A stretch of 34,189 nt of DNA. Origin: an uncultured Paracoccaceae bacterium. GTDB lineage: Bacteria > Pseudomonadota > Alphaproteobacteria > Rhodobacterales > Rhodobacteraceae. How positions within the stretch are numbered: the stretch's first letter is position 1; each line of letters starts with the position of its first letter. Under the pieces are notes generated by a model that had not been told where the DNA came from, made no database searches, and was given only the letters and a program-made list of their open reading frames with translations. Where the stretch lies: NCBI GenBank assembly GCA_937924905.1, contig CALDUK010000050.1, positions 1 to 34,189 on the forward strand, read 5' to 3'. Positions 25,089 to 32,206 of this stretch are shown piece after piece. Position numbers and translations under genes: made by a program.

Positions 25089-25099
25089 CTGCATTGCAG
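25089..25099. promoter_or_regulatory. Second PhaR-type operator
   Basis: CTGCATTGCAG (25089-25099) is a second CTGC-N3-GCAG copy, 28 bases centre to centre from the first and just upstream of the -35 box. Two such sites support PhaR control of phaP; the PhaR gene is outside the window. Confidence 0.72.
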
Positions 25100-25128
25100 A
25101 AAAAAATGTTTGCTTGAAAATCAGGTGC

Positions 25129-26928
25129 TTAAGAGGTTGACGGGGTTTCTGTCACATATTGACCGGGTGCGGCATCCAGCACCGGATAGGTTTTATGCGC
25201 CCCTGGCACGCGTGCGGGCACCTGTTTGCCGGACCGGCTTTTGAGCCATTTTTCCCAGACCGGCCACCACGAGCTGTCGTTGAAGGTTGCTGAACTGTGC
25301 CAATCGGTGGCGTCATCGGGCCAGGCGTCGTTGGTGTAGTGGCCGTATTTCTTTTTGGTGGGTGGGTTCACGATCCCGGCGATGTGGCCGGATTCGGACA
25401 GTATGAATGTCTTTGACCGGCTGCCCATCTGGCGGAAGCCTGTATAGCTGGTTTTCCAGGCCGCGATATGGTCGGTTTCGCAGGCGATGGCGCAGAGCGG
25501 GGTTTTCACGTCTTTGATCTGCACCGTTTCGCCGCAAATCCGAAAGCCGTCGCGGGCGAAGGTGTTGCCCTGGCAGAGACCGCGCAGGTATTCGACCAAC
25601 ATGCGGGCGGGCAGGTTGGTGCCGTCGCCGTTCCAGTACAACAGATCGAACGCCGGGGGCGCTTCGCCCAGCATATAGCTGCGGATGGCGGGCCCGTAGA
25701 TCAGGTCGTTCGAGCGCAGGAAGCTGAACGTCCGGCTCATTATAAAGCTTTCCAGAACGCCATCCTGCTGCACTTGTTCTTCGATGGCATCGACAAAGTC
25801 GTTTGCCAGAAAGACACCCACTTCGCCCTGTTCTTCGAAATCGGTGAGCGTGGTGAAGAATGTTGCGGATTTGATGGATCTGTCGCCGCGCTTTTCCATC
25901 AACCCCAGTGTCAACGACAGCGTGGTGCCCGCAATACAATAGCCGACCGCGTTCACTTGCTTTTCGCCCGTGATGTCTTTTACCGCGTCGATGGCTTCGA
26001 GGTACCCTTGCGTAACATAGTCGTCCATGCCGAAATCGCGGTAGCTGGCGTCGGGGTTTTTCCAGCTGACGACGAAAAGCGTATAGCCTTGTTCAACGAT
26101 CCATTTGATCAGGCTGTTTTTCGGTTTGAGATCGAGGATATAGAATTTGTTGATCCAGGGCGGGAACAGAACAAGCGGTGTTTTGTGCACCAATTCGGTC
26201 GTGGGCGCGTATTGGATCAGTTCCATGATGTTGTTGCGATAAACGACCGAGCCTTCGGTTGTTCCGATATTGCCACCGACCTTGAATGCGTCTTTATCGG
26301 CCAGCGTCACCAAAAGTTCACCGTCCGAGGTTTCGATGTCGCGCACCAGATTTTCCAGACCATCGACCAGGGACTGACCATTGGTTTCGACCGCGCGCGT
26401 CAAAGCTTCGGGGTTGGTGCCGAAGAAATTGGTGGGGCTCATCATATCGATGATCTGCTGCGAGAAATACTGGATGCGCTTGCGGTCGGTTTCGTCCAGA
26501 TCGTCCAACTGGCCGACCGCGTCTTTCACAGCGTCGGCGGACATGAGATATTGTTGCTTGATGAAGTTAAAATAGGGGTGTTCGTCCCAAAGCGGGTTGG
26601 CGAACCGACGGTCTTTTGGCCCGGTTTCGGCGGGCGGGTCGATGTGGCCCTGTAACAGGCCCTGTTGCACATCGGCATAGTTTTTCAACGCCTTGCCCCA
26701 ATATTCGACCTGGTGCTCGAGTATCCTGGACGGGTCTGACCAAATCTCGCTGAAATAGGCGGCGGCGGCCTTCATATAAAGGTCCTGGCCCGGACCTTGC
26801 AGGCCGGGATGGATCGACTTTTTCTGCGCCACAGCAGAAATGAACCGTTGCGACAATTCCTCAATCTTTGCCAGATTGTGGTTCAGAATCTCAATATTTT
26901 GTGCGTTTTCAGTTTCTTCAGTTGTCAT
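25129..26928 (-). CDS. phaC: Class I polyhydroxyalkanoate synthase
   Basis: Cytoplasmic enzyme that polymerises (R)-3-hydroxyacyl-CoA, mainly hydroxybutyryl-CoA, into PHB on the granule surface. At 599 residues it is class I. The lipase-like box has Cys as nucleophile: VGYCIAGT with Cys331. The rest of the triad is Asp486 (CETDHIAAW) and His515 (ESGHIAGIVN). The N-terminal domain (1-about 240) has FNFIKQQYL and the PHB-synthase pattern of the class. It is divergent from phaZ across 117 bases and upstream of phaP on the same strand, which is the expected PHB cluster. Confidence 0.97.
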   Translation of the reverse strand: MTTEETENAQNIEILNHNLAKIEELSQRFISAVAQKKSIHPGLQGPGQDLYMKAAAAYFSEIWSDPSRILEHQVEYWGKALKNYADVQQGLLQGHIDPPAETGPKDRRFANPLWDEHPYFNFIKQQYLMSADAVKDAVGQLDDLDETDRKRIQYFSQQIIDMMSPTNFFGTNPEALTRAVETNGQSLVDGLENLVRDIETSDGELLVTLADKDAFKVGGNIGTTEGSVVYRNNIMELIQYAPTTELVHKTPLVLFPPWINKFYILDLKPKNSLIKWIVEQGYTLFVVSWKNPDASYRDFGMDDYVTQGYLEAIDAVKDITGEKQVNAVGYCIAGTTLSLTLGLMEKRGDRSIKSATFFTTLTDFEEQGEVGVFLANDFVDAIEEQVQQDGVLESFIMSRTFSFLRSNDLIYGPAIRSYMLGEAPPAFDLLYWNGDGTNLPARMLVEYLRGLCQGNTFARDGFRICGETVQIKDVKTPLCAIACETDHIAAWKTSYTGFRQMGSRSKTFILSESGHIAGIVNPPTKKKYGHYTNDAWPDDATDWHSSATFNDSSWWPVWEKWLKSRSGKQVPARVPGAHKTYPVLDAAPGQYVTETPSTS

Positions 26929-27045
26929 CGTGTACGATCCGACCTAACCTTTGCAGGTGCAGCATTTCTCTTAATTAGTCTTGGTTTCGGGAAATCGCAA
27001 AGCGACGTTTTGGCATCCCGCCTGTGGTCGTGAGGAGTACGAAAA

Positions 27046-28305
27046 ATGCGGTACATGGTGACCTACGACCTTATGGAAACGGTTCGGAACACGAACCAGT
27101 GGCTTGGGGCGACGGCGATGTCCATGGCATCATATCCGATTTGGGGCGTTGTTCCGAATCCTTCCTTCGGGCTGATGGCGGCCTGGGGCGAAGTGACCGA
27201 ACGCAGCTTTTCGCGGATGGTGGTCAAACCCGACTGGGGGATTGAATCGATCGTCGGGACCGATGGGCGGGACCATCTTGTGACCGTCGAAACCGAGATT
27301 GCGCGCCCGTTCGGGGATTTGGTGCGGTTTGCGGTGCAAGGCCGGGCCGACATGAAACGCCGGATCCTGCTGGTGGCCCCGATGTCGGGACATTATGCGA
27401 CTTTGTTGCGGTCGACCGTTCAAAGCCTGTTGCCGGATGCAGATGTCTGGATCACCGATTGGCACAATGCGCGCGACATTCCCGTCAGCGAAGGCAAGTT
27501 CGACGTTGAGGATTACACGCTTTATCTGGCAGATTTTATGGCCCATCTGGGCCCGTCGATCAATGTGATCGCGGTCTGTCAGCCAGCGCCTTTGGCGTTG
27601 GCCGCGACGGCCTATCTGGCCGAGGAAGACCCGAAAGCGCAGCCAAGGACCCTGACCTTGATCGGCGGGCCGATTGACCCCGATGCCGCGCCGACGGATG
27701 TGACCGATTTCGGACGCCGCGTGACGATGGGGCAGTTGGAACAATTCATCATTCAGCGCGTCGGTTTTAAATACGCGGGCGTGGGCCGGATGGTGTACCC
27801 CGGTCTTTTGCAATTGGCGTCGTTTATGTCGATGAACGCCGAAACGCACAGCAAGGCGTTCAGTGATCAGGTGATGCGCGCGGCCAAGGGCGAAGCGGGC
27901 GACTATGACAAGCATAACAAATTCTATGATGAATATCTGGCCGTCATGGACATGCCTGCCGAGTTTTATCTTTCGACCGTCGAGCGTATTTTCAAAGATC
28001 GCGAGATTGCGCGCAACGATTTTGAGGTTGCGGGTAAAACGGTGGATATTGGCAAGATCACCAATGTGGCGGTGAAAATTGTCGAGGGTGAGAAAGACGA
28101 TATTTCGGCCCCCGGTCAATGTCTGGCGGCTTTGCCGTTGCTGACGGGGTTGCCAGAAGACAAGAAAGCGGCCCATGTCGAACCGAAGGCGGGACATTAC
28201 GGTATTTTCGCCGGCAAGAGCTGGCGCAACAATATCCGCCCGCTGGTTCTGGATTTCATTGATCAGAACACACCGAAAGCTGCCCGTCGCAAGACATCGG
28301 CCTGA
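27046..28305 (+). CDS. phaZ: Intracellular PHB depolymerase
   Basis: Breaks down stored polyhydroxybutyrate to release hydroxybutyrate or its CoA ester. It is a 419-residue protein of the intracellular short-chain-length depolymerase family, which has a Cys nucleophile. Visible: Cys178 (VIAVCQPAPL), Asp351/Asp352 in VEGEKDDISAPGQ, and His384 (KAGHYGIFAG). The N terminus has YDLMETVRNTNQW, common to PhaZ1-like proteins. A GAGG lies ahead of the ATG. It is divergent from phaC, so synthesis and breakdown share one upstream region. The start ATG is at 27046. It converges on the DUF3572 gene with a 3-base gap. Confidence 0.95.
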   Translation: MRYMVTYDLMETVRNTNQWLGATAMSMASYPIWGVVPNPSFGLMAAWGEVTERSFSRMVVKPDWGIESIVGTDGRDHLVTVETEIARPFGDLVRFAVQGRADMKRRILLVAPMSGHYATLLRSTVQSLLPDADVWITDWHNARDIPVSEGKFDVEDYTLYLADFMAHLGPSINVIAVCQPAPLALAATAYLAEEDPKAQPRTLTLIGGPIDPDAAPTDVTDFGRRVTMGQLEQFIIQRVGFKYAGVGRMVYPGLLQLASFMSMNAETHSKAFSDQVMRAAKGEAGDYDKHNKFYDEYLAVMDMPAEFYLSTVERIFKDREIARNDFEVAGKTVDIGKITNVAVKIVEGEKDDISAPGQCLAALPLLTGLPEDKKAAHVEPKAGHYGIFAGKSWRNNIRPLVLDFIDQNTPKAARRKTSA

Positions 28306-28308
28306 GCG

Positions 28309-28596
28309 TCAGGTCCAGTTCGTCTGAGCCCCGCCCGGAAGTGCCGCGCGGGCGCGCATCGGCTGATCATAGGTGTAGTTTGCGCTGTCGCAGAACGCGC
28401 TGATCCAGGCGTCGTCCATCAGCAGAAAATCGAGGACCGAGCCCAGAAATTCCGGGTCACGGGCGCGGGCGCGAATATCGGTTTCGCCTGCGCCGCTGGT
28501 GCCAAGAAACACAGGCAAAAGATCGTCATTTCCAACCAGCCAGGCCAGCGCTTGGGTGGCAAGCAATTCGGCGGATTCTCTGGCCAGCGGTGTCAT
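28309..28596 (-). CDS. DUF3572 family protein
   Basis: A 95-residue soluble protein. The pattern AELLATQALAWLVGNDDLLPVFL, the GETDIRARARDPEFLGSVLDFLLMDD core and the following FCDSANYTY are the DUF3572 family as I remember it. It is found in many alphaproteobacteria next to a pleD-type gene; its function is unknown. Here it is divergent from the pleD-like gene. It ends 3 bases from the phaZ stop on the other strand. Confidence 0.85.
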   Translation of the reverse strand: MTPLARESAELLATQALAWLVGNDDLLPVFLGTSGAGETDIRARARDPEFLGSVLDFLLMDDAWISAFCDSANYTYDQPMRARAALPGGAQTNWT

Positions 28597-28607
28597 GGGC
28601 GCTCCAT

Positions 28608-28622
28608 TAAAGAGTTTCTTAA
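28608..28622 (+). promoter_or_regulatory. CtrA-like box before the pleD-like gene
   Basis: TAAA (28608-28611), seven bases and TTAA (28619-28622), then CG, match TTAA-N7-TTAA at 7 of 8 positions. The box is 57 bases before the start of the pleD-like gene. The region is AT-rich, so a chance match is possible. Confidence 0.35.
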
Positions 28623-28678
28623 CGCTTATGAGAAAAGACTGAACACAACAGCAAGAGTTTTTGACGAATTGTGTTCAA

Positions 28679-30064
28679 ATGCCAAAAAGCGTCCTGATCA
28701 TCGACCCCTTGCCCATTCACCGTATCCGGCTGTCCGCTTTGTTGGAAGGCGCGCAATATGCGGTGGTCAGTATTGACGAGGTTGCCGAGGCAACACGGCG
28801 GGATCAGGATGTTGATTTGGTTGTTTTGGGTCTGTCGACCGCACAGGCGCCGACCAGTGTGCAGGCGACCGTCCGCGCGGTCGGGCCTGATATTCCTGTG
28901 CTGTGCTTTGATGCAGACCCGACCCCGCTGCGGCGTTTGCTGGCGATCCGGTCCGGGGTGCGCGATGTGCTGCCGCGCGATTGCCCGGACAATCTGATTT
29001 TGGCGCGACTGAGAAGCCTTTTGCGCGAAGGCGAGGCGCTGCGCGAATGCGAGCGGCGTCGCATGACGGCGGCCAGCTTTGGGTTTGCCGAGGCTTTGGG
29101 CGATTTCACGCATCGGGCGCGTATCGAATGCGTGGGCGTGGGCGTAGATGTGTCGGCCCTGCTGGGTGCGGCTTTGGGCCATGATGTTGAATTTTCGGAC
29201 ATGGACGGTGTGATCCGCGAAGCCGCCGCCGAGATGCCGCCCGATGTTTATGTGTTTCAGGTCGCGGACGATCCGGCGGCGCTGGATCTGATTTTGCCGG
29301 AACTGCGCGACCGGAACTATGCGCGCCATGCGCCGGTTCTGGTGATCTATCCGCAGGATGCGCCCGAGATTGCCACGCGGGCCCTGGCGCTGGGGGCGAC
29401 GGATATTGTGCCCGACCCGTCCAGCGGGGAAGAGTTTGCGCTGCGTATTGATGCTTTGCTGCGGTTGAAACGGCTGAGCGATACGTTGCGCCGGTCGGAT
29501 GAGCGCAGTCATCGTCTGGCGGCGACCGATCATCTGACCGGGCTGTACAATCGCCGGTATGCTGAAACCTATCTGGGTGATCTGATGATGCGCATGTCTG
29601 AAACGGGCGGCGCACTTGCTTTGATGGTGGTCGATCTGGATCATTTCAAACGGGTCAACGACCGGTTCGGCCACACCGCCGGTGACACGGTTCTGCGCGA
29701 AGTCGCGGATCGGTTGCGGGACAACCTGCGCGCCTGCGATCTGGTGTCGCGCCACGGCGGCGAGGAATTTCTGGTGGTTTTGCCAGACACCAGTGTGGAA
29801 GAGGCGATGCTGACGGCGGACCGGTTGCGGCGTGCGATTTCCGAGCGCCCGGTCATGACCGGCGCAAGCGGGCCGGTGTCGGTGACGGCCAGCATTGGTG
29901 TGGCCCCCGGCCGGGCCGAGGTTATCGCGCAAAGAAAGAACGGTACTTTTGATGCGCCGGGCGATGTGGGCATGTCGATTTCAACGGTATTTTCCGCCGC
30001 CGACACCGCGCTGTACCGGGCAAAGGGCGCGGGTCGCAACCGGGTCGAGCTTAGCGACGTCTGA
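28679..30064 (+). CDS. pleD: PleD-like diguanylate cyclase, degenerate receivers
   Basis: Predicted c-di-GMP synthase with two receiver-like domains and a GGDEF domain, the PleD layout. The GGDEF signature is GGEEF (360-364) and the inhibitory I-site RxxD (Arg351-Asp354) lies five residues before it, so product feedback is expected. Both receivers look degenerate: receiver 1 (about 5-115) has Gly51 where the phospho-Asp should be (DLVVLGLS), and receiver 2 (about 155-265) has no Asp at the acceptor position. At 461 residues it is the length of PleD. The ATG at 28679 has a poor ribosome site; a TTG at 28661 is in frame. Its 3' end overlaps the next gene by 14 bases on the other strand. Confidence 0.88.
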   Translation: MPKSVLIIDPLPIHRIRLSALLEGAQYAVVSIDEVAEATRRDQDVDLVVLGLSTAQAPTSVQATVRAVGPDIPVLCFDADPTPLRRLLAIRSGVRDVLPRDCPDNLILARLRSLLREGEALRECERRRMTAASFGFAEALGDFTHRARIECVGVGVDVSALLGAALGHDVEFSDMDGVIREAAAEMPPDVYVFQVADDPAALDLILPELRDRNYARHAPVLVIYPQDAPEIATRALALGATDIVPDPSSGEEFALRIDALLRLKRLSDTLRRSDERSHRLAATDHLTGLYNRRYAETYLGDLMMRMSETGGALALMVVDLDHFKRVNDRFGHTAGDTVLREVADRLRDNLRACDLVSRHGGEEFLVVLPDTSVEEAMLTADRLRRAISERPVMTGASGPVSVTASIGVAPGRAEVIAQRKNGTFDAPGDVGMSISTVFSAADTALYRAKGAGRNRVELSDV

Positions 30065-30533
30065 GACCGCGCAGGCGTTTTTCCAGCGCATCGGCATAGG
30101 CAGCGCGTTCTGCGGGCGACATTTGTTCCAAACGGTCCAGCAAAAGTCGTTCGCCCAGATCCTGGCGGGTTTGGGCGGCGTTGCGTTGCTCGCCGAGTAG
30201 CTTTGCAACCGCGGTGCGGTCGAACGTGTCAGCCCGGATTGCAGCAAGGACGTTTTCGACGCTGGCGCGCAATTGGCGGCGGCTGTCCCGGACGGTGTCG
30301 CGTTCGGCAAGGATGGCGTCCATGACGGCGCGTCGGTCTTTTGTCGGAAGGGCGCGGAAGAAAGGTTCGCCCATCACACCGCGTGCGGCGCGCTGTTCTT
30401 CGCTGTTGCGTTTGCGGGGACCATCATCGGAGAGATACGCGCCAACCACCACGCCCGCGACCAGCAAGTTGACCGCGAGCGAGGCGATAAGAACCGGTGT
30501 CATCCAACGGCGTTTTTTGGGCTGATCGATCAT
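30051..30533 (-). CDS. CnrX/CpxP-like periplasmic protein
   Basis: A 160-residue protein with a cytoplasmic basic start, one membrane anchor (about 11-33) and a helical, Arg/Glu-rich periplasmic part (about 37-160). The helix-rich build and the phrase LPTKDRRAVMDAILAERDTV resemble the periplasmic heavy-metal sensor family (CnrX/ZraP/CpxP/Spy-like). It has no His and no Cys at all, whereas CnrX binds metal through His and Met. It is therefore probably not a classical metal sensor. It is the last gene of the leftward ECF set, four bases after the probable anti-sigma gene. Confidence 0.72.
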   Translation of the reverse strand: MIDQPKKRRWMTPVLIASLAVNLLVAGVVVGAYLSDDGPRKRNSEEQRAARGVMGEPFFRALPTKDRRAVMDAILAERDTVRDSRRQLRASVENVLAAIRADTFDRTAVAKLLGEQRNAAQTRQDLGERLLLDRLEQMSPAERAAYADALEKRLRGLRRR

Positions 30534-30537
30534 GGCA

Positions 30538-30897
30538 TCACTCGCTAAGGCTGGAAAGATCGGCGCCCGGCAAAAAGGCCGAAAGCGCCACTGCGTCGCC
30601 GGGCAGAGGCGACAAGGTGGTCACGATGTCGGGCATGACAAGGCCAATCCAGACGCCAAGTGCCGCGGCCCCGGACAGGCCTGAGGCAGTGAAAAGTGTC
30701 TTGAGACTGGCGAAGACCCGGGTTTTTTCGGGTGGCGCGGATTGTCTGGCCAAAGCGCCGGGGCCAACATCAGGCACCATCGTGTCAGCGTCATTGGCAA
30801 GCCGCGCAAGAAAAGCGTCTGACGGTGTCGGGCTTTTGTTCTTTGCGGCTTCGAAAAGCACATCAAGCGCCTGATCTTCGGATTGTTTAATCGTCAT
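30538..30897 (-). CDS. Probable anti-sigma factor (membrane-anchored)
   Basis: A 119-residue protein with a soluble N-terminal region (about 1-65), one membrane helix (about 72-92) and a short outer tail. It lies directly after the ECF sigma gene, overlapping it by 11 bases, and this placement with a single helix is typical of sigma-binding inner-membrane proteins. I see no His-Cys-Cys zinc motif of the ZAS type. The identity is inferred from position and shape rather than motif. Confidence 0.62.
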   Translation of the reverse strand: MTIKQSEDQALDVLFEAAKNKSPTPSDAFLARLANDADTMVPDVGPGALARQSAPPEKTRVFASLKTLFTASGLSGAAALGVWIGLVMPDIVTTLSPLPGDAVALSAFLPGADLSSLSE

Positions 30898-31471
30898 ATC
30901 CCAATTCCTCTTTCCGGCCTTGAAGGGCAGCCCTGAGGGCGCGTTTGCCGCGCGCCGTCAGACTTTCGACAGCTTCGACACCAATGTCCATTGCCTGTGC
31001 GATTTCGGGGTTTGACAGGCCTTCCAGATGGCGCAGCACCACCGCCTGACGCTGGCGGTCGGGCAAGGTGCCAAGAGCGGCTTGCAAGGCGTCCGCGCGG
31101 TCGGTCTGGGTCATGGTTTCAACCGCGCTGGCCAGCGTTGCGATCGGTTCGGCAATGCTGTCGATGGTAACCTGCGCACGGGTGTTCCGACGTCGCAACC
31201 GATCGGTGCACTGGTTCACCATGACGCGGTAGGCCCAGGTTGAAACCTGCGCCTGGCCCTGTTGCCAGTCAGGTGCTGTTTGCCACAGCTTCACCATCAC
31301 ATCCTGCACTGCGTCTTCGGCTTCGGCGGTGTTGCCCAGCACACGGGATGCATAGGCAAACAGGCGCGGTGCCAGGCGGTTGATAAGCAACCGGCCCGCG
31401 CTGACATCGCCATTGGCATAGGCCACCAGCAAGGCGGCCTCGGGCGTGTCCTGAGTGTATTGCGACGCCAT
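30887..31471 (-). CDS. ECF-type RNA polymerase sigma factor
   Basis: A 194-residue extracytoplasmic-function sigma factor. Region 2 spans about 20-100, with the conserved AEDAVQDVMVKLWQ and the STWAYRVMVNQCTDRLRRR recognition helix. Region 4 has GTLPDRQRQAVVLRHLEGLSNPEIAQAMDIGVEAVES, a helix-turn-helix for the -35 box. It lacks region 1.1 and region 3, as ECF factors do. It precedes the probable anti-sigma gene on the same strand and is preceded by a calcium-binding protein gene 54 bases upstream. It should respond to an envelope signal. Confidence 0.92.
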   Translation of the reverse strand: MASQYTQDTPEAALLVAYANGDVSAGRLLINRLAPRLFAYASRVLGNTAEAEDAVQDVMVKLWQTAPDWQQGQAQVSTWAYRVMVNQCTDRLRRRNTRAQVTIDSIAEPIATLASAVETMTQTDRADALQAALGTLPDRQRQAVVLRHLEGLSNPEIAQAMDIGVEAVESLTARGKRALRAALQGRKEELGYDD

Positions 31472-31488
31472 TCTACCCTTCGACTAGC

Positions 31489-31515
31489 GCCGGACTGCCC
31501 TTTGGGCAATCCGGC
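31489..31515. other. Hairpin between EF-hand and sigma genes
   Basis: GCCGGACTGCCC (31489-31500) pairs with GGGCAATCCGGC (31504-31515) except for one C-A mismatch, with a TTT loop. No T-run follows on either strand. It lies between two leftward genes and may act as a partial terminator or an mRNA stabiliser, leaving the EF-hand gene more expressed than the sigma gene. Confidence 0.5.
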
Positions 31516-31525
31516 CTGTTCGCGA

Positions 31526-32005
31526 TCAATTGCGGTTGCGACCGGAACCACGCTTGTCTCCTTTCCGGCGCTCGGCTATCCGGGCGCGGGCTTCGTCAAA
31601 TTCGTCGGCGCTCAGGCCGCCTGAATTGTCGCTGTCAAACCGGTTCAGCATTCGTTCGCCGCGCCGGTCACCGCGCCCCCGGTTTTCCAAGACGTCACGG
31701 CTGAGAATGCCGTCGCCATCAGCATCGAGCCGGTTGAACGTGGCGGCCGCGCGGCTGGCGGCGCGGTCGGCCATGGCTGCGGTAAATTCATCTTGCGTTA
31801 CGGCGCCGTCGCCGTCTGCGTCGATTTCCGCGAAGTTATTTTCGCGCAGCACGGCAAAATCTTCGGTGGTGATTTCGCCGCTGCCGTCGGCATCGAGTTC
31901 TTCAAAACTGGCCGGCTGACGGTCGCCGCCTTTGGCCATTGCTGCACCAGTGCCGGCGACAATAAGCGTTGTGGCCAGCAGAATTTTGAAAGTTGCTCGG
32001 TCCAT
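31526..32005 (-). CDS. Secreted EF-hand calcium-binding protein
   Basis: A 159-residue protein with an N-terminal signal peptide (about 1-24, ends GTGAAMA) and four EF-hand-like loops. Loop 1 is at Asp38, Asp40, Ser42 and Asp49; loop 2 at Asp62, Asp64, Asp66 and Glu73; loop 4 at Asp124, Asp126, Ser128 and Glu135. Loop 3 (Asp94, Asp96, Asp98) lacks the acidic residue at position 12 and may be weak. The C terminus is basic. It should bind Ca2+ in the periplasm. The start at 32005 has AAGGAG eight bases upstream. It is probably the first gene of the leftward ECF set. Confidence 0.85.
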   Translation of the reverse strand: MDRATFKILLATTLIVAGTGAAMAKGGDRQPASFEELDADGSGEITTEDFAVLRENNFAEIDADGDGAVTQDEFTAAMADRAASRAAATFNRLDADGDGILSRDVLENRGRGDRRGERMLNRFDSDNSGGLSADEFDEARARIAERRKGDKRGSGRNRN

Positions 32006-32142
32006 ATTCAGGTCTCCTTGATTTGGTTTCTGAAAGTTAAACGCAGGCCTTACGGGGTTCCGTCGCAGAAACCGGAAATTTTTTTGACGATTGTTGGGGG
32101 GCGTTTTTGAGGCGACGACCGGAGACTTGCGCGCGGTTAACC

Positions 32143-32161
32143 TTAACGCGGTATTTACCAT
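32143..32161 (+). promoter_or_regulatory. CtrA-like box before the hybrid histidine kinase
   Basis: TTAA at 32143-32146, seven bases, then TTTACCAT (32154-32161). The second half matches the CtrA half-site TTAACCAT at 7 of 8 positions, and the spacing is right. It ends 45 bases before the kinase ATG. This is the best of the three boxes. A further TTAA lies just upstream at 32137. Confidence 0.42.
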
Positions 32162-32178
32162 CCGGGCCGCATAACCCT

Positions 32179-32205
32179 TGGCAGTTTCCCGAGAGAGAGC
32201 TGCCA
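32179..32205 (+). other. Hairpin around the kinase ribosome site
   Basis: TGGCAG (32179-32184) pairs with CTGCCA (32200-32205), one base before the ATG. The 15-base loop holds the purine-rich GAGAGAG that should serve as ribosome site, so folding could present or hide it. Confidence 0.4.
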
Positions 32206-32206
32206 C

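Noticed and set aside
25468..26655. Rightward open frame of 395 codons
   Set aside because: It is antisense to phaC and shows no recognisable domain.
26951..26964. PhaR site between phaC and phaZ
   Set aside because: TTGCAGGTGCAGCA is TGC-rich but does not match CTGC-N3-GCAG.
27130..28197. Leftward open frame of 355 codons
   Set aside because: It is antisense to phaZ, with a His/Arg/Gln-rich product typical of a shadow frame.
28301..28313. CCTGA-GCG-TCAGG hairpin over the two facing stop codons of phaZ and DUF3572
   Set aside because: Short stem without T-run; two facing TGA stops create such symmetry by themselves.
28619..29932. Leftward open frame of 437 codons
   Set aside because: It is the antisense shadow of the pleD-like gene; high-GC third positions keep the opposite frame open.
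32040..32061. ECF-type promoter (GGAAC and CGTT on the minus strand) before the EF-hand gene
   Set aside because: The boxes are only 13 bases apart, shorter than the usual 16-17, so I do not call it. It would still make sense as autoregulation.
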